Shown piece after piece: positions 9,701 through 20,410 of a DNA stretch of 64,000 bases; position 1 is the stretch's first letter; every line of letters begins with the position of its first letter. Position numbers and translations under genes: made by a program. The notes under the pieces were generated by a model, which saw nothing but the letters and a program-made list of their open reading frames with translations, ran no database searches and was not told where the DNA came from. The stretch comes from Elysia chlorotica (Eukaryota > Mollusca > Gastropoda > Plakobranchidae): contig RQTK01000174.1 of assembly GCA_003991915.1 (NCBI GenBank), positions 330,112-394,111 on the forward strand, given 5' to 3'.

Positions 9701-12700
9701 TGATTCTCCTGATGTTTTTATATCGGAGTTTCAACGAGCTGGTGGCGACTCAGACATTGCGGATGATGAAACTGAATTCGTTCCAAGTCGAAGTCGCTAT
9801 GTGCAGCCTGTCCATAGACAACCCCTCGAAATCAAATATCTACAATAAAACAAACAACAAACATTTATTTAAAACCATCTATGAACCCCCTCCCCCTTTT
9901 ACCCTCAAAGCATTTTTGTCTTCTTCTCTACTTTATTAGTGTAAACTGAAAAAATACAAACTTGCAACGTGAAAGAGAAGCTCAGATACCCAGATCGATA
10001 TTCATATGCAGTTAATACCTATCTTCCAATTCTATTTAGGTGAAATTAATTTTAATGAACTTTTATGAAAATCTGAAACCGTGTAGAGGGATCATATTTA
10101 TTCATACTCTAGAGCTAAAACATAACAAAATGACATAGTTTTTATACATTTCGAGATAAAGATTAATAGCATTGAATAACGCCAATATTGTAAAAGATCG
10201 ATAGATAATTCCTTTCATACTCCTTTAATGAAGCAAAAACGTATTATAATCCATCTGAACAGCTTGCTTAGGGTTCAAGGATTTAAAAAAATGTATAGTT
10301 TATTGGCTGTTTTCTCAGTAGAAAAGCCGCGAAAGGTGAATTTCTACCATAAGGCAGACACACTGCTACTCAGCTCAGCCACGAGCACCGTTTACAAACA
10401 AACTTGTCTGAGCAACAGCACAGTAGTATGACCTACTTCCGGTCACACGGCTCAAGTCAGAAAGGTTAACATAAATTTTGCCATCTCTGCCTTGTTAATA
10501 CAGTACACCTTGGACTTGACAAACTTTCTGCTTTCTTGTTTATTTCAGTAGTTTGTTGGATTGTATTTGTAAGGTTCGTTGAAGCCATAAGCAAATCTGT
10601 GTTACCAATGCAATCACAAGTGAAATAAGAGGTCTGTTCCAATGTCATAGATTTTATTTCGCTTTGAGAAAGCCAAACCTCCTCAAAATGTAGTGGGCTG
10701 CGAGTGCTTACTTCGTGATTTTAACTGTTATATTAGATCTAGATCTCTGTTGCCAAGAAATTCAATGATGTTGAGAAACTATTTGTAAATTCTAAAGGAG
10801 ATTCAACTTTTCACGTGCCAGAAGCTGTCATTTTTTGTTATCTAGTTTTTTTTTTTTTTCCAGAACAAATTCTGAAAAGTTTGCTTTATGACAAATGATT
10901 TTTTTAAACCTCAAGAATTGTTATTTATTGTGGCTATGTCTTTGTGATTCCAGGCTGCAAGAAGACCCTCCTGCAGGGGTCAGTGGAGCCCCATCTGACA
11001 ACAACATTATGTTGTGGAATGCTGTTATTTTTGGGTAAGTGTGAAGAGGCCTTTGTCTATAAGGAGTGTGTCTGTATTATTTAAATACCTCAACATTTTT
11101 CATAAAGTGATTTTCAATTACAACTTAGAATCAAAGAAGCCTTTAGTCCATGCTCAACATTGACACACTCTTTTTAACTGCCCTGCTCTGATAAAAATAC
11201 AAGTTCTGTACTCTTCACTTCACTGGTTTAGCATCTCCAGCCTTGGCACTGCGGGGTGCCAAGTAACTGCCATTGGCAGTGGACATTCATATTTCCTTTG
11301 TTCCCCCTTTCTCTTAAAGGATCAACCAATGAAATGACTGAAAATTTTGGCAGGTGCTAAGCGTCCTGATCACATTATGATGGTTATACCACTGATAATA
11401 GCCTTAATAATCTCTAAGAATGGAAAGGGTTGACGAAGGAGCAAAGTAGCCCCTGTAGAGATCATTGATAACTTGGCGGTTCCATCTATGAAGACAGAAG
11501 TGCCATTGATATAGGGGACTGATGTTGATGAAAGCCATACTTTGACTTATTCACATACAAGGGTCAAATGAAGGCTGACAGACACACATACTGATGATGT
11601 GAAACAGGTCCTGACCACATTGCTGCATGTTGAACTTCATTCTGTTCTGTTTGTGTGAATGTAGGCTTGTAATTGCAATTGGCTCACTTTTACACTGTAC
11701 TGAGTTTATTTGCATAGTAGGCCTACTAGTAGTGTAACTGCAGTTAATTTTGCTTTATAATGTTTGATCATTACCACCTCTTGATAGCCCCGACTGTTTG
11801 GGGATGCGCTCACGAGCAGACGTGTGGTACTCGGCAGGTGTCCAATAAATGGTCACCGGCATCTGGTGTCATATTTTTCTGGAAATTTGTGGGGTGTAGA
11901 TTGATTAAATATTGTAACGTTGGATCAGAGTGGTGAAAAGAGAGCTCAGTTGCCAGTGTTTGTGATTGAGGAGCAGGAGGTCAAAGGTTTTGGTGTCGCT
12001 GCTCTTTTTATCCACCTCAATCCCTTTTTTCTTTCTCTTTCTGCCCATCTCTTTAAGTAATCTATGGGGGATAACATTTTTTTTCTAGCAAAATAAGGTG
12101 CCTGATATCTCTAGCATTGATGAGAGCAGATCTGCCTATTTTTACGAACTTTTTGTAATTGTAAAAAAAAAAAATTGTCCAAAAAAAACCAAATTGCCAC
12201 GAAATTACGCACTGTCCTGTTAAATTAAAAATTTCCTTGTTGACGATTTCGAATTATATTTTACAGCAAAAGTATAAGTCTCCGAGCGTGCAATACCTTT
12301 TGTTGTCGAAGCGGGGAAAATAGCGCACACTCTTTTTTTTTCGAAGCGCTGAAAATTTCAGAAATGAATGCAGGCGGTTCGAATTACTGCGTGTGGGGTA
12401 TCGATAACGGCTTTATGTTTAATATCTCCTCCTCTCTCTCCCTTTTTTCTCTGTTACTCTGGTCCCCCTCTCTTTCCGACTCTCTCTATATCTCTCTTTC
12501 ACCGAACTCTTTCCTATCTCTATCTCTTTATTTTTTTCTTTCCCTCTTTCTCTACTCTCTCTTTTCTTCCTTTCGTTCTCTCTCTCACTCCAGTCCCATC
12601 TTCCCCTCTCTCATAGTGGTGCGGATGTCTAAGGGAACGCAATATCCAATCCTATGGCCATATGTATTGAATTTTATTTAATTTTCTCAAATTAGGTTCT

Positions 12701-14074
12701 AATCCCTTAACAAAAGCGTTCTCCGTTTCTATAGTTCTTATACTATGAGAGGTTTTGTACACCGCTGTATAAGTGTGGTAGCGCCAATAATCCACCTGGT
12801 CGAAATCGAACAAATCTTTCTTTCCCTATCGTCAACTCCCCGCACTCAAATAATCTATAGGCAGGGAACTCAGCTTTTTCAAAAACCACTAGGAGCTGTG
12901 CGCACTCAGTCTGTGTGGTTGGACTAGGATGAAGAGCCATCTGGTGTTAAATTAAAGAAATTTCTTCCGCCATGATTTTGTCACGTGAACTCCCGGCCTA
13001 TAAATCTATTATATCGGCTTGAAAATCAAAGTTTGACATGGAGGTGTAAACTTTACAGCTGTCTGCTCTAGCCTGAGAATCATGGGTGGGCACAATCGTT
13101 TAGTTATGAGAGACTGGGCATCCAATTACTGAAGAGTAGGTGGGACTTTAACAATTATGCAAGGTGCCTCCATATAATTCGTTGTTCAATCTGTATTCTT
13201 TCTCATTCGTTCAACGCATGCCAACCACTTCCTTGGCTGATTTTCAGCAGACTCTATCTGTACATAAGCGTTTTTTAGTTACAAATTATTGCATTTTGTA
13301 ACTTACAGAAACGAAAGTAGACGAATGACTGTAACTTACAAACCACAGGCACAGTCATTCGTCTACTTTAAATTCACCTAATGGACAGCAAAAATGCTGC
13401 ATCGAGGAAATTCGCCTTGGAAACAGAAACAGAGCGAAATTGAGCCAACACCCCTTTCAAAAAATAAACAAACAATAACGTAAGAACTCGTCCGCTTTAC
13501 AACCCTCTTTTTGTGTCTGCGAGGGGCTGGTTCTTAGGCGCAGACCACTATAATTGTCATTTCATTATTATTACCCGAAGTTGTATCTGTTATATTGTTC
13601 AGACATTATTTATTAATATCCATTATACATACTCCTCCCTCTTTGTCTTTATGTACCTATGTAACAAATTTATATAATGCAACCCTCAACGTAGGATTGA
13701 ATTTTTGTGTGCTTTGATTTAGGCAATTTACGTCATGATTTTTGAAATTTAAATATTTCATATTTTTCGATATTGCTTCTTTTTAATCGTATCCATGTAA
13801 GTTCCTAGTGTTTATGTATCTTAAGCGGGATGTCAACAGTTTGAGACTTACAATCAGTAAAAGATTGTATTTGTCTGATTTTGTTCCCTACTCGTTGGGT
13901 AGGTATCCGTATAATGTGAGACAGGAGTTCAGTTATTCTCGCTCTGTCTCTGTGTGACAACACGTGGATTGCTCGGACATTATTGTAGGGACCCGTTTAC
14001 AATATATCCCTTATTGTGCTGATGTTAAACATTAAGCAACCAACTTAATTCCACTACTACCACCACTGCTACTG

Positions 14075-14126
<52 letters not shown>

Positions 14127-17100
14127 CGGTACTTTTAATTCATGTTCTATAACGGAATCAGCTTTTTGAATAATTTGAACATTTTTAATTGGCATTACAG
14201 TTAATGTGAAAAAAAAAGTTATAAAGGAGAAAAACATCTTAAGATCAACATTGGTTATAATTTTCTTACTCCTAAAAAATAAAGCAAGCAACTGACATTG
14301 CTGTGAAAGGGTTACAAACTTTCCATATGTAAAACATATGGAAAGTTTGCATGTTATATTTTTCAGGAAAATACTTATAACAATACTAGCTTTATTATTT
14401 CTGTTGAGCATTGCTATGTTGACTTTCTCTTACAGGCCCCATGACACACCTTTCGAAGATGGAACATTCAAGTTAACCATTGAATTTACAGAAGAGTACC
14501 CTAACAAGCCACCAACAGTTCGATTTATTTCAAAGATGTTTCACCCTAACGGTAAGCATTCACCATCTGAAGTTATTAGACAATCTCTTGAAAACAAGCT
14601 AAAGTATGTGAAAATGTATCACAGAGAGTTAAAGATAAAATTGATGACAGAAATTGAAACAGCATAAAATAGATAGTTGAAATAATATATTGGAAACACT
14701 GAGCCTCCTATGGCTTCCACAAACCTTTAATCCAACAATTGATGTTGAACAAGTTACAGGGATGGAAATATTCCCTACATTTACGTAAATGCGTAAGGCT
14801 GCCACTTATACAACCAGTACTGGTAGTGGACACAATTCAACAAATAAACTTGTCCAATTAAGTGTTCAAAACAGGTACCTCCTGATTAAGAGATTTGCTC
14901 TAGCACCTTTTCTAGCAAGCCCCTAGTTGTTGAGTCTGAGGTGCACATTTCGTTGTTGAGGATTCATGTAATATCAATGCATTGAAGAAATTTCAGCTGT
15001 TATTGTCTGTAAACATTAATTATCTATATATATATCTTTCTTTGATTTGTTGTGCACAGTTTATGCTGATGGCAGTATATGTTTAGACATCCTGCAAAAC
15101 AGATGGAGCCCAACCTATGATGTGTCTGCAATTTTAACTTCAATCCAAGTAAGCAATTGAAGTCAAAGCATTTAAAAAGGTCGACTTGTGCCCACTTCTG
15201 AGTTTCCCCTTTTCTATATTTAATCTTCCCCTAGCTGTTGCAATAGCTTTCAGGCCTATATAAAATGTGGTAGCACACAAAAAACTTTTTTGTAAATGTA
15301 AAGCCAGGGGTTTCCCTTCTTTGGTGCTGAGCACACTTTGGTTCCACCAACCAACTTAAACTTGTATTAAGGAAGATGCATAGTCTGGTATGGTGCAGCT
15401 GCGTAAGGTGTGAACTGTTTCTTGCCTGCAAGAGGAGTGCAGTATGCGTGAACTAACCATACTAGCTGTTTGGGAGACAAAGTGTGTTTTTTTAAAGATC
15501 ATATATGGGCCTTGCAGCCCTAGAAATAGTTTGTTTTCTGAATTCCTACTGGACCTAGATGCTTTGGCATAATGAGGGGCTCATGGCGTGGCTCATTACA
15601 ATAATATTAGTCTGGATAATTCCATTTTAACAAAAAGCGCAGTAGTCAACAGAACAAGCTTTTACATAAATGTTGTACTGTGGAAGAGGGTCTGTAGTCC
15701 AACTGATCCATTGTAAAAACGGCAGTTGTCCACAAGCTTGTCAGGTGGTCACATTTTGGGTTTCCAAACAACTTGAAAATATCCCGTGACCTTCAAAATT
15801 AACATGAAAATAAAAAGTAAAATTAAGATGTTTTGAAGAGCCATATGGATCATACAGTGGAAAAACGGCAGTTGTCCAAACAGGACCTCCACCTTATTAT
15901 ATTTACTGCCCTAAAAATTATACCCTGCTTTTGAAAAAATGTATGAAGTTATTCTCAGATAGGTAAACTTTGGGAAAGAGCAGCACTCGAGTCAGTAGAG
16001 CTTGTTGGTATCTTAAGGTAGAGTTTAAAATTTTCATTTTGCATTTTCTCAAAACTACTGCCCTTTCCCCCCTATAGTCTTCTTATTTAATAATTCTAAG
16101 TCTTACTCTTAAGTATGGATTAGATGTAAACCACTTCAACTATCAGTCTTAAATGCAAAAGTAATATCTTCATTAGCATCAGCTGACATCATCACAACAT
16201 TGTACTGTTTTTCATCTACTGGATCTACCCCCTTTCATTAACTATGTCTTATTATGTGAGGCGGAAATTGTACTCAAGTAGTAAAATTAATTACCAAATA
16301 AAAAAAAGACTGATTTATGAATAAACACCTAAGATATCAATTAAAATGTTTTGTTAATTTTTTTTAAACTGATTATGAAATTGAATACAATATAAATTAC
16401 CTAAATTACATATAAATAAGTTAAAAATGGAATATATATAAGGTGAACTAATTTCCATTTTCTATGCTGGATGGTTCAATTGTGGGCTATATATTCTCAA
16501 TGTCTCCCTCATCACTCGTGAAAACTCATCAAGCATCATCAATTCTGTACTGCTCCTAATAATTTTCTTCAAAACTTTTTGTCTGGAGTATGTTGGGTGT
16601 TAATTGGGTCTCTTCTAAATTGTCTCTTCCATAGTCTCTGCTCCACGACCCTAATCCCAATAGCCCAGCCAACTATGAGGCGGCTCAACTGTACAGAGAA
16701 ACCAGGCGTGAATATGAGAAAAAGGTGGCAGCCATTGTTCAGGAAAGTTGGAACGATGATGATGATGATGAGGAGGATGATGAGGGAGAAGAGGAAAGTA
16801 AAGCTGTCTCTTAGCACTTTGTCCCAGAAAGAGAGAGCTGCTGTCTTATATATATACATAGGAATCATACAAAGAACTCTTGTTTTCAGTTATATCTTTT
16901 GTTCTGGTGTCGTATTTCAGCTTCACATATAGCAGGGATAACTCTAAATAGATCCCTTTTTTACCATTAGTTTACTTGCTTTAGAAAACACCATAGGAGT
17001 TATTACAGCCACAATCTCCTGTGTGTTTTGCATCAGTGTGCTTTCAAATTGTGAGAATGAAACATGTCTGAATATTATGTTTCTGCCAATGTCAATGACC

Positions 17101-17910
17101 ATATTTGCTTTGTGTCTTGAAGTTTCATTGTTGACTATTTGTCATTGTTTTTTTTGTTCATTTTATGTCTTGTTTTTCATCCCTCTCACAATTTATGTGC
17201 TCATTTGTTTAAAAAAAATGTTCTCCAAAATAAATTAAAATTTATAATCCTTTTTCACAGCTTATTTTAAAACTATGAAAACCTTAGTCTTCAAGTTTCA
17301 GTTCTTAATTATTTACCCATTGACTGATTTTATAATCGATCAAAATCATGACTTCCTTACAAAAAGTCCTAGTTTCCATATATCTTTCTAACAGTTTATA
17401 TGTGGATGAAAAAACATGTATATTGAAAATGTAATTTTTTGAATGGAAGATACAAAACCCAAATATTATTTTTTAGTTACCTATAGCCAACACTTTAATG
17501 ACCTAATTCTAAGAAGTTAAATATGATACACCTTTGAATTTTTCATAGATTGTGCCAAGTTGACCTTTTTATCTCCGTTGATTAAAAATAATGTTTCTTT
17601 TTAAATGCCGTGCACAGATCTTAAAAGGAAATATTTATAGGTACATGTAATTGGCAAAACCATAATGGGTTGAGTCATTTCTCAAAACAGAACCTTCCCC
17701 TCAAAACATATTTCAGAATGCAAAGGGGATGGAAGTCACTTTACTACATATCTCTTGCTACTTTTATTTCAGTCTCTGTTGGATGAGCCCAACCCAAACA
17801 GCCCAGCAAATAATCTAGCTGCCAAACTTTACCAGGAGAATAGAAGAGAATATGAAAAGAAAGTCAAGGTTATTGTGGAGGAAAGTTGGATTTTTATTGG
17901 AGAAGTGTAG
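6701..17910 (+). CDS. UBE2A: RAD6-type ubiquitin-conjugating enzyme E2, gene span with alternative last exons
   Basis: Spliced gene for the E2 that, with RING E3s such as RAD18 and RNF20/40 (Bre1), ubiquitylates PCNA and histone H2B. Exons 6701-6744, 10954-11034, 14436-14551 and 15060-15148 join in phase and give an N terminus [15 protein letters not shown], the MFHPN motif and the catalytic cysteine at residue 88 in [13 protein letters not shown]. Two alternative 3' exons follow. 16635-16814 gives a 169-residue protein with a long acidic tail; 17773-17910 gives 155 residues with a short neutral tail. Vertebrate UBE2A/B are 152 residues and lack the acidic tail; yeast Rad6 has one. Both versions keep the NPNSPAN segment (serine 120, a known CDK site in vertebrates). 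Vertebrates split this gene into UBE2A and UBE2B, so the symbol stands for the common ancestor. Confidence 0.95.
8795..9370 (+). pseudogene. piggyBac-like transposase, 5' fragment, broken
   Basis: An acidic N terminus ([20 protein letters not shown]) is read in one frame from 8795. The frame changes near 8950. It continues with [29 protein letters not shown], an in-frame TGA at about 9220, then [24 protein letters not shown] and EEYWS. This is the N-terminal part of the PGBD transposase fold. The DDD catalytic core and the cysteine-rich C terminus are absent, so the copy is inactive. Confidence 0.85.
9641..9845 (+). pseudogene. Second piggyBac-like N-terminal fragment
   Basis: Repeats the start of the 8795 copy ([27 protein letters not shown]) with an indel after the ATG near 9641 and another near 9782. 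It stops after the CSLSIDNP segment. It belongs to the tandem duplication and is not functional. Confidence 0.8.
10954..11034 (+). CDS. UBE2A: RAD6 exon 2
   Basis: Acceptor TTCCAG, donor GG|GTAAGT. Encodes the end of Arg15, [19 protein letters not shown] and LWNAVIFG. The first strand of the UBC fold is intact; Leu35 replaces the usual Val. Confidence 0.96.
12280..13551. mobile_element. Decayed copy of the CAGTGGTCTCCGC TIR element
   Basis: The body (CT-rich block, then TTCTATAGTTCTTA, CACCGCTGTA and GTGGTAGCGCC) matches the interior of the 37051-39715 element. The right end reads GGCGCAGACCACTATA, a mutated terminal repeat. The left end near 12280 is uncertain. Frames over the CT-rich block are compositional. 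Confidence 0.6.
13880..14045 (+). mobile_element. SINE-like 3' end
   Basis: Contains CCCTACTCGTTGGGTAGGT, ATAATGTGAG and the tail GCTGATGTTAAACATTAAGC followed by AACCAAC, the same body phrases as at 3940-4020. The tRNA-like head is missing. Confidence 0.45.
14051..14126. repeat. (ACT)n microsatellite
   Basis: About 23 CTA units with a few variants at the left end, following the SINE-like tail. Confidence 0.9.
14436..14551 (+). CDS. UBE2A: RAD6 exon 3
   Basis: Acceptor CTTACAG, donor AACG|GTAAGC. Encodes [20 protein letters not shown], then [11 protein letters not shown] and ISKMFHPN. The HPN motif near the active site is intact. Phase joins exon 2 (GG|G) and exon 4 (G|TT). The open frame extending upstream of the acceptor is intronic. 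Confidence 0.97.
14552..15059 (+). other. RAD6 intron 3
   Basis: About 0.5 kb, no other feature seen. Confidence 0.85.
15060..15148 (+). CDS. UBE2A: RAD6 exon 4 with the catalytic cysteine
   Basis: Acceptor GTGCACAG, donor CAA|GTAAGC. Encodes [20 protein letters not shown] and [10 protein letters not shown]. The cysteine of SICLDIL is Cys88, which carries the thioester-linked ubiquitin. It ends in phase 0, so both alternative last exons can follow. Confidence 0.97.
15149..16634 (+). other. RAD6 intron 4
   Basis: About 1.5 kb of AT-rich unique sequence. No other feature seen. Confidence 0.8.
16635..16814 (+). CDS. UBE2A: RAD6 last exon A (acidic tail)
   Basis: Acceptor CCATAG. Encodes [39 protein letters not shown], then N and the tail [19 protein letters not shown], and a TAG stop. 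The helical part matches UBE2A/B; the tail has 14 Asp/Glu residues. GAT/GAG repeats encode it, so it may have grown from a (GAT)n tract. Yeast Rad6 has a comparable polyacidic tail; vertebrate UBE2A/B end just after the Trp. Confidence 0.95.
   Translation, partial: SLLHDPNPNSPANYEAAQLYRETRREYEKKVAAIVQESWNDDDDDEEDDEGEEESKAVS
16815..17772 (+). other. 3' UTR of isoform A and intron before exon B
   Basis: An AATAAA at 17229-17234 lies about 415 bp after the exon A stop and could serve its polyadenylation. If exon A is skipped this is all intron. No other exon is seen. Confidence 0.6.
17773..17910 (+). CDS. UBE2A: RAD6 last exon B (short tail)
   Basis: Acceptor TTTCAG, same phase as exon A. Encodes [39 protein letters not shown], then the tail IFIGEV and a TAG stop. 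The [12 protein letters not shown] and LYQEN wording is closer to vertebrate UBE2A/B than exon A is. It could be the ancestral last exon, with exon A a diverged duplicate, or the reverse. Both are open, with no frame damage. Confidence 0.92.
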   Translation, partial: SLLDEPNPNSPANNLAAKLYQENRREYEKKVKVIVEESWIFIGEV

Positions 17911-19891
17911 TTAGGAGGTTAGTTTCATTTCAGGTTAGGACAGTGAGAGTGATTTTGAAAAATGTTTATGGGTGATTAATTGAAAATTTTGGTTGTGCTT
18001 TAAAGTACATTTATGTTTTGTGATTTTAATAGGCATGTTAACTTTGTTAAATCATTATTTGGCAATGTACTGCTTATAGAGCCACTTACTCACATTCATA
18101 CTACTTATCAAGGAAAGCAAAAGCATTTCTGCCCAATAGGGGATTGTTAGGCTACATTTCTGTTAGTGTTCCCTTCAATTTTTCTGCTGTCAAAACTAAA
18201 ATCTTTTTGACGGCTACATTTCATCATTAGGCATCTATATTTGTCAAACAAGTTAGAAATAATCAAAAACATTTTTAGATTCACTTATTCAAAGAAGAAA
18301 AAAAATCCTGGTAGACCCCATTTTACTCATAAAAATTGCAATTTGGACCCCCCCCCCCTTTTTTTTTTCTTCCCCGCATCATAACCGTAAATATTTTCAT
18401 GATCTCATGGATTTATATGGTGTATATAGCACTACACACAAAAAGAAGATATCTTATAAACACATTTTTGTCGGCACTGTTTGTATATTTAAAAAAATTT
18501 AAAACCCATAATTATATAACTGAAATGACTGGTTGTAAACTTGTAACAGGTCTTATATCTGTAAGTAGCAGTTGGCATTGATTTAAATTTAAATATGCAT
18601 TGGTGTTATGTAGGGCTAGAAGTAAAAGCAAAAATACTTTTCCCTTTATTCAATTGAAATTACAACCCAATTGTTTGCCTACACTTTCTAGATTTGAGGA
18701 ATAGTTTTTGAAGTAATTTTGTTAAATTTACTTCATGCAGCTAACAATTTTGATGTGCAAGAGAGAATTTGCTCTGTAGATTGAAAGCTGTACTTTATAG
18801 GCATTTTTGTGATTGAATGATGACATTTTGTACCATCCTAGCATGGCAATATTTCTTAAAATTACATCTTTTGCCTCTAACTAAGATGGTTTATTTTTTC
18901 AACCTTGACTTTGCTGCTATTTGGTTCGATTGCAGAAATTTGTCTTTACAAATGCTGAGGTTTATGATTTTGTAACATTAACTAGCGGTAAAAACATAGA
19001 TACATCAAGGGCTATTTCTGGGGATTAAGAACAGATTATCAGAAAAAATATGTTAGGCCAAGTTAAATTGGCAATTTTCTTATTTAAGGTGCTGGCTCAA
19101 ACATTTAAATGACGAAGGAAGTCATACTTTTTCTTTTCTTTTTTTTTTTCTATTTGGATTGTTGTTTATATCATGTGTGACTCAAAAGCTTTCTACAGGA
19201 AAAACAACCTTGTTGTTCTTTTTTTTTTTTTTTTCTCCTCACCCAAAAGTTGGCTAACATTTGTACAGATGTAATAAAATTGTAAGATTAAAAACTGTTG
19301 GTTTTATTGACTTATGTACTTGCAAATTTAGCGATTTTTACATTTTTGCTTTACCTTTTTCATTGCATTTACATCATGCACAATGATGAAATGACAAGGA
19401 GTCCATCAAAGTAGAATTTGCAATATTTGCAACTACGCTGTAGTCCTTCTGCTACTGCTCTTCTTATTATTCCTCTCCCTACTCCTGGTTCTCATATTCT
19501 TCCTCCTGCTCCTTTTCCTCTTCTAGCTCACCTTCCTGATAATTTTAAACTTTAAAGCTCTTGCTTTGAAACAGAACCATCTTGACAAAAAGAGGAAGAC
19601 CATGAATTGAAGCATGAAAGTTGAGACACAAAAATTCAGAATATTATATATATTATGTGTAGGGACAACTGGAAACAATTGTTCAGGAGAAACGTAGACC
19701 AAATGATGCTTAAAAAAAAGAAAATAGCCTGAAGCTAAAATCTAGCCTGATCATGAGATGGAAAATAGTTTTTTTTACAAAACAGGAGGCGTTAAATAAA
19801 AATTGTTTGGAAAGAGTTTTTTTTAATAAATATGAAGTAATGGTATATACACGTATTGAAATTTAAATCAAACAGGCTATGACACAAACTA

Positions 19892-20010
19892 CAGTGGAAA
19901 GCTTCGAATTGATTGGGATTTGATTTAAAACTTCAGATTACAGAACGGGACATACCTGAACGTCAAAAGTGTTAAAATTAGTAGACAGTTAATTCTTGTC
20001 TTATGATGAA
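19892..20010 (+). mobile_element. TIR-type repeat fragment (CAGTGGAAA family)
   Basis: Starts CAGTGGAAAGCTTCGAATTG after TA and continues with GGGACATACCTGAACG and CAAAAGTGTTA, matching the repeats at 30926 and 34026. The TA-flanked CAGTG start suggests a Tc1/mariner/pogo-type end. The other end is not found. Confidence 0.5.
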
Positions 20011-20229
20011 AAACTGCTTGTATGATACTGTAGTGTCCTAATGTTTTCTCTCAATATCAAGGGTGGTAAAAACATTCCTTGTGATAAACTTTGATGGGCA
20101 TAAAATAGATTTACTTGTACAGAGAAAGAGAAAGATAATAATAATAGATAAATAGACAGAAAAGTAAAAGGATTGATAGCTTCATCGATAGATAGATGTA
20201 CTTATTACATAACAGTTACTATTTTCCGC

Positions 20230-20410
20230 TACATACAAACTGTTTTTTAGTCACTGGATGAAAAACACCCACGAGTGGCTTACTGTTTAAAAAAAAAACG
20301 ACGCCCGTGACCTTGCTTTTTTTCTTTCTCTGTATAGGTCACAAGGTGATTTTTACCCACGAATGGCTTAACGTAATACAAATAATGAGCGGTTGTAGTG
20401 AAGCTTAATG
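20230..20410 (-). repeat. Dispersed repeat, second copy
   Basis: The reverse complement resembles 1335-1420 (CTCATTATTTGTATT, CATTCGTGGGTAAAAATCAC). The segment also holds two internal related units (ACCCACGAGTGGCTTA and ACCCACGAATGGCTTA). Confidence 0.5.

Larger units (their letters stand above)
8540..9845 (+). repeat. Tandem duplication carrying a piggyBac 5' end
   Basis: A segment beginning GTGTGTATGTGTACTC at about 8544 recurs at about 9366. Both copies run through CTGTCCATCGCTGGCATCTC, a shared leader and then the transposase N terminus. The left copy keeps more transposase; the right copy stops being similar near 9835. Confidence 0.8.
6745..10953 (+). other. RAD6 intron 1
   Basis: About 4.2 kb. 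AGATCT/TAGATC clusters lie at 6788-6832 and 7016-7092, and piggyBac relics and a tandem duplication at about 8540-9845. I see no other coding exon. Positions 7100-8500 and 9850-10950 look unique and non-coding. Confidence 0.85.
11035..14435 (+). other. RAD6 intron 2
   Basis: About 3.4 kb holding a TIR-element relative (12280-13551), a SINE-like 3' end (13880-14045) and an (ACT)n array. The rest, 11035-12270, shows no coding exon. Confidence 0.85.

Noticed and set aside
10690..10730. Possible RAD6 first exon (a frame reading LLRDFN)
   Set aside because: The real exon 1 at 6701 has the full [10 protein letters not shown] match, an ATG and a correct-phase donor.
14338..14435. ATG upstream of RAD6 exon 3 in the same open frame
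   Set aside because: It lies before a strong acceptor and the phase to exon 2 requires splicing at 14436.
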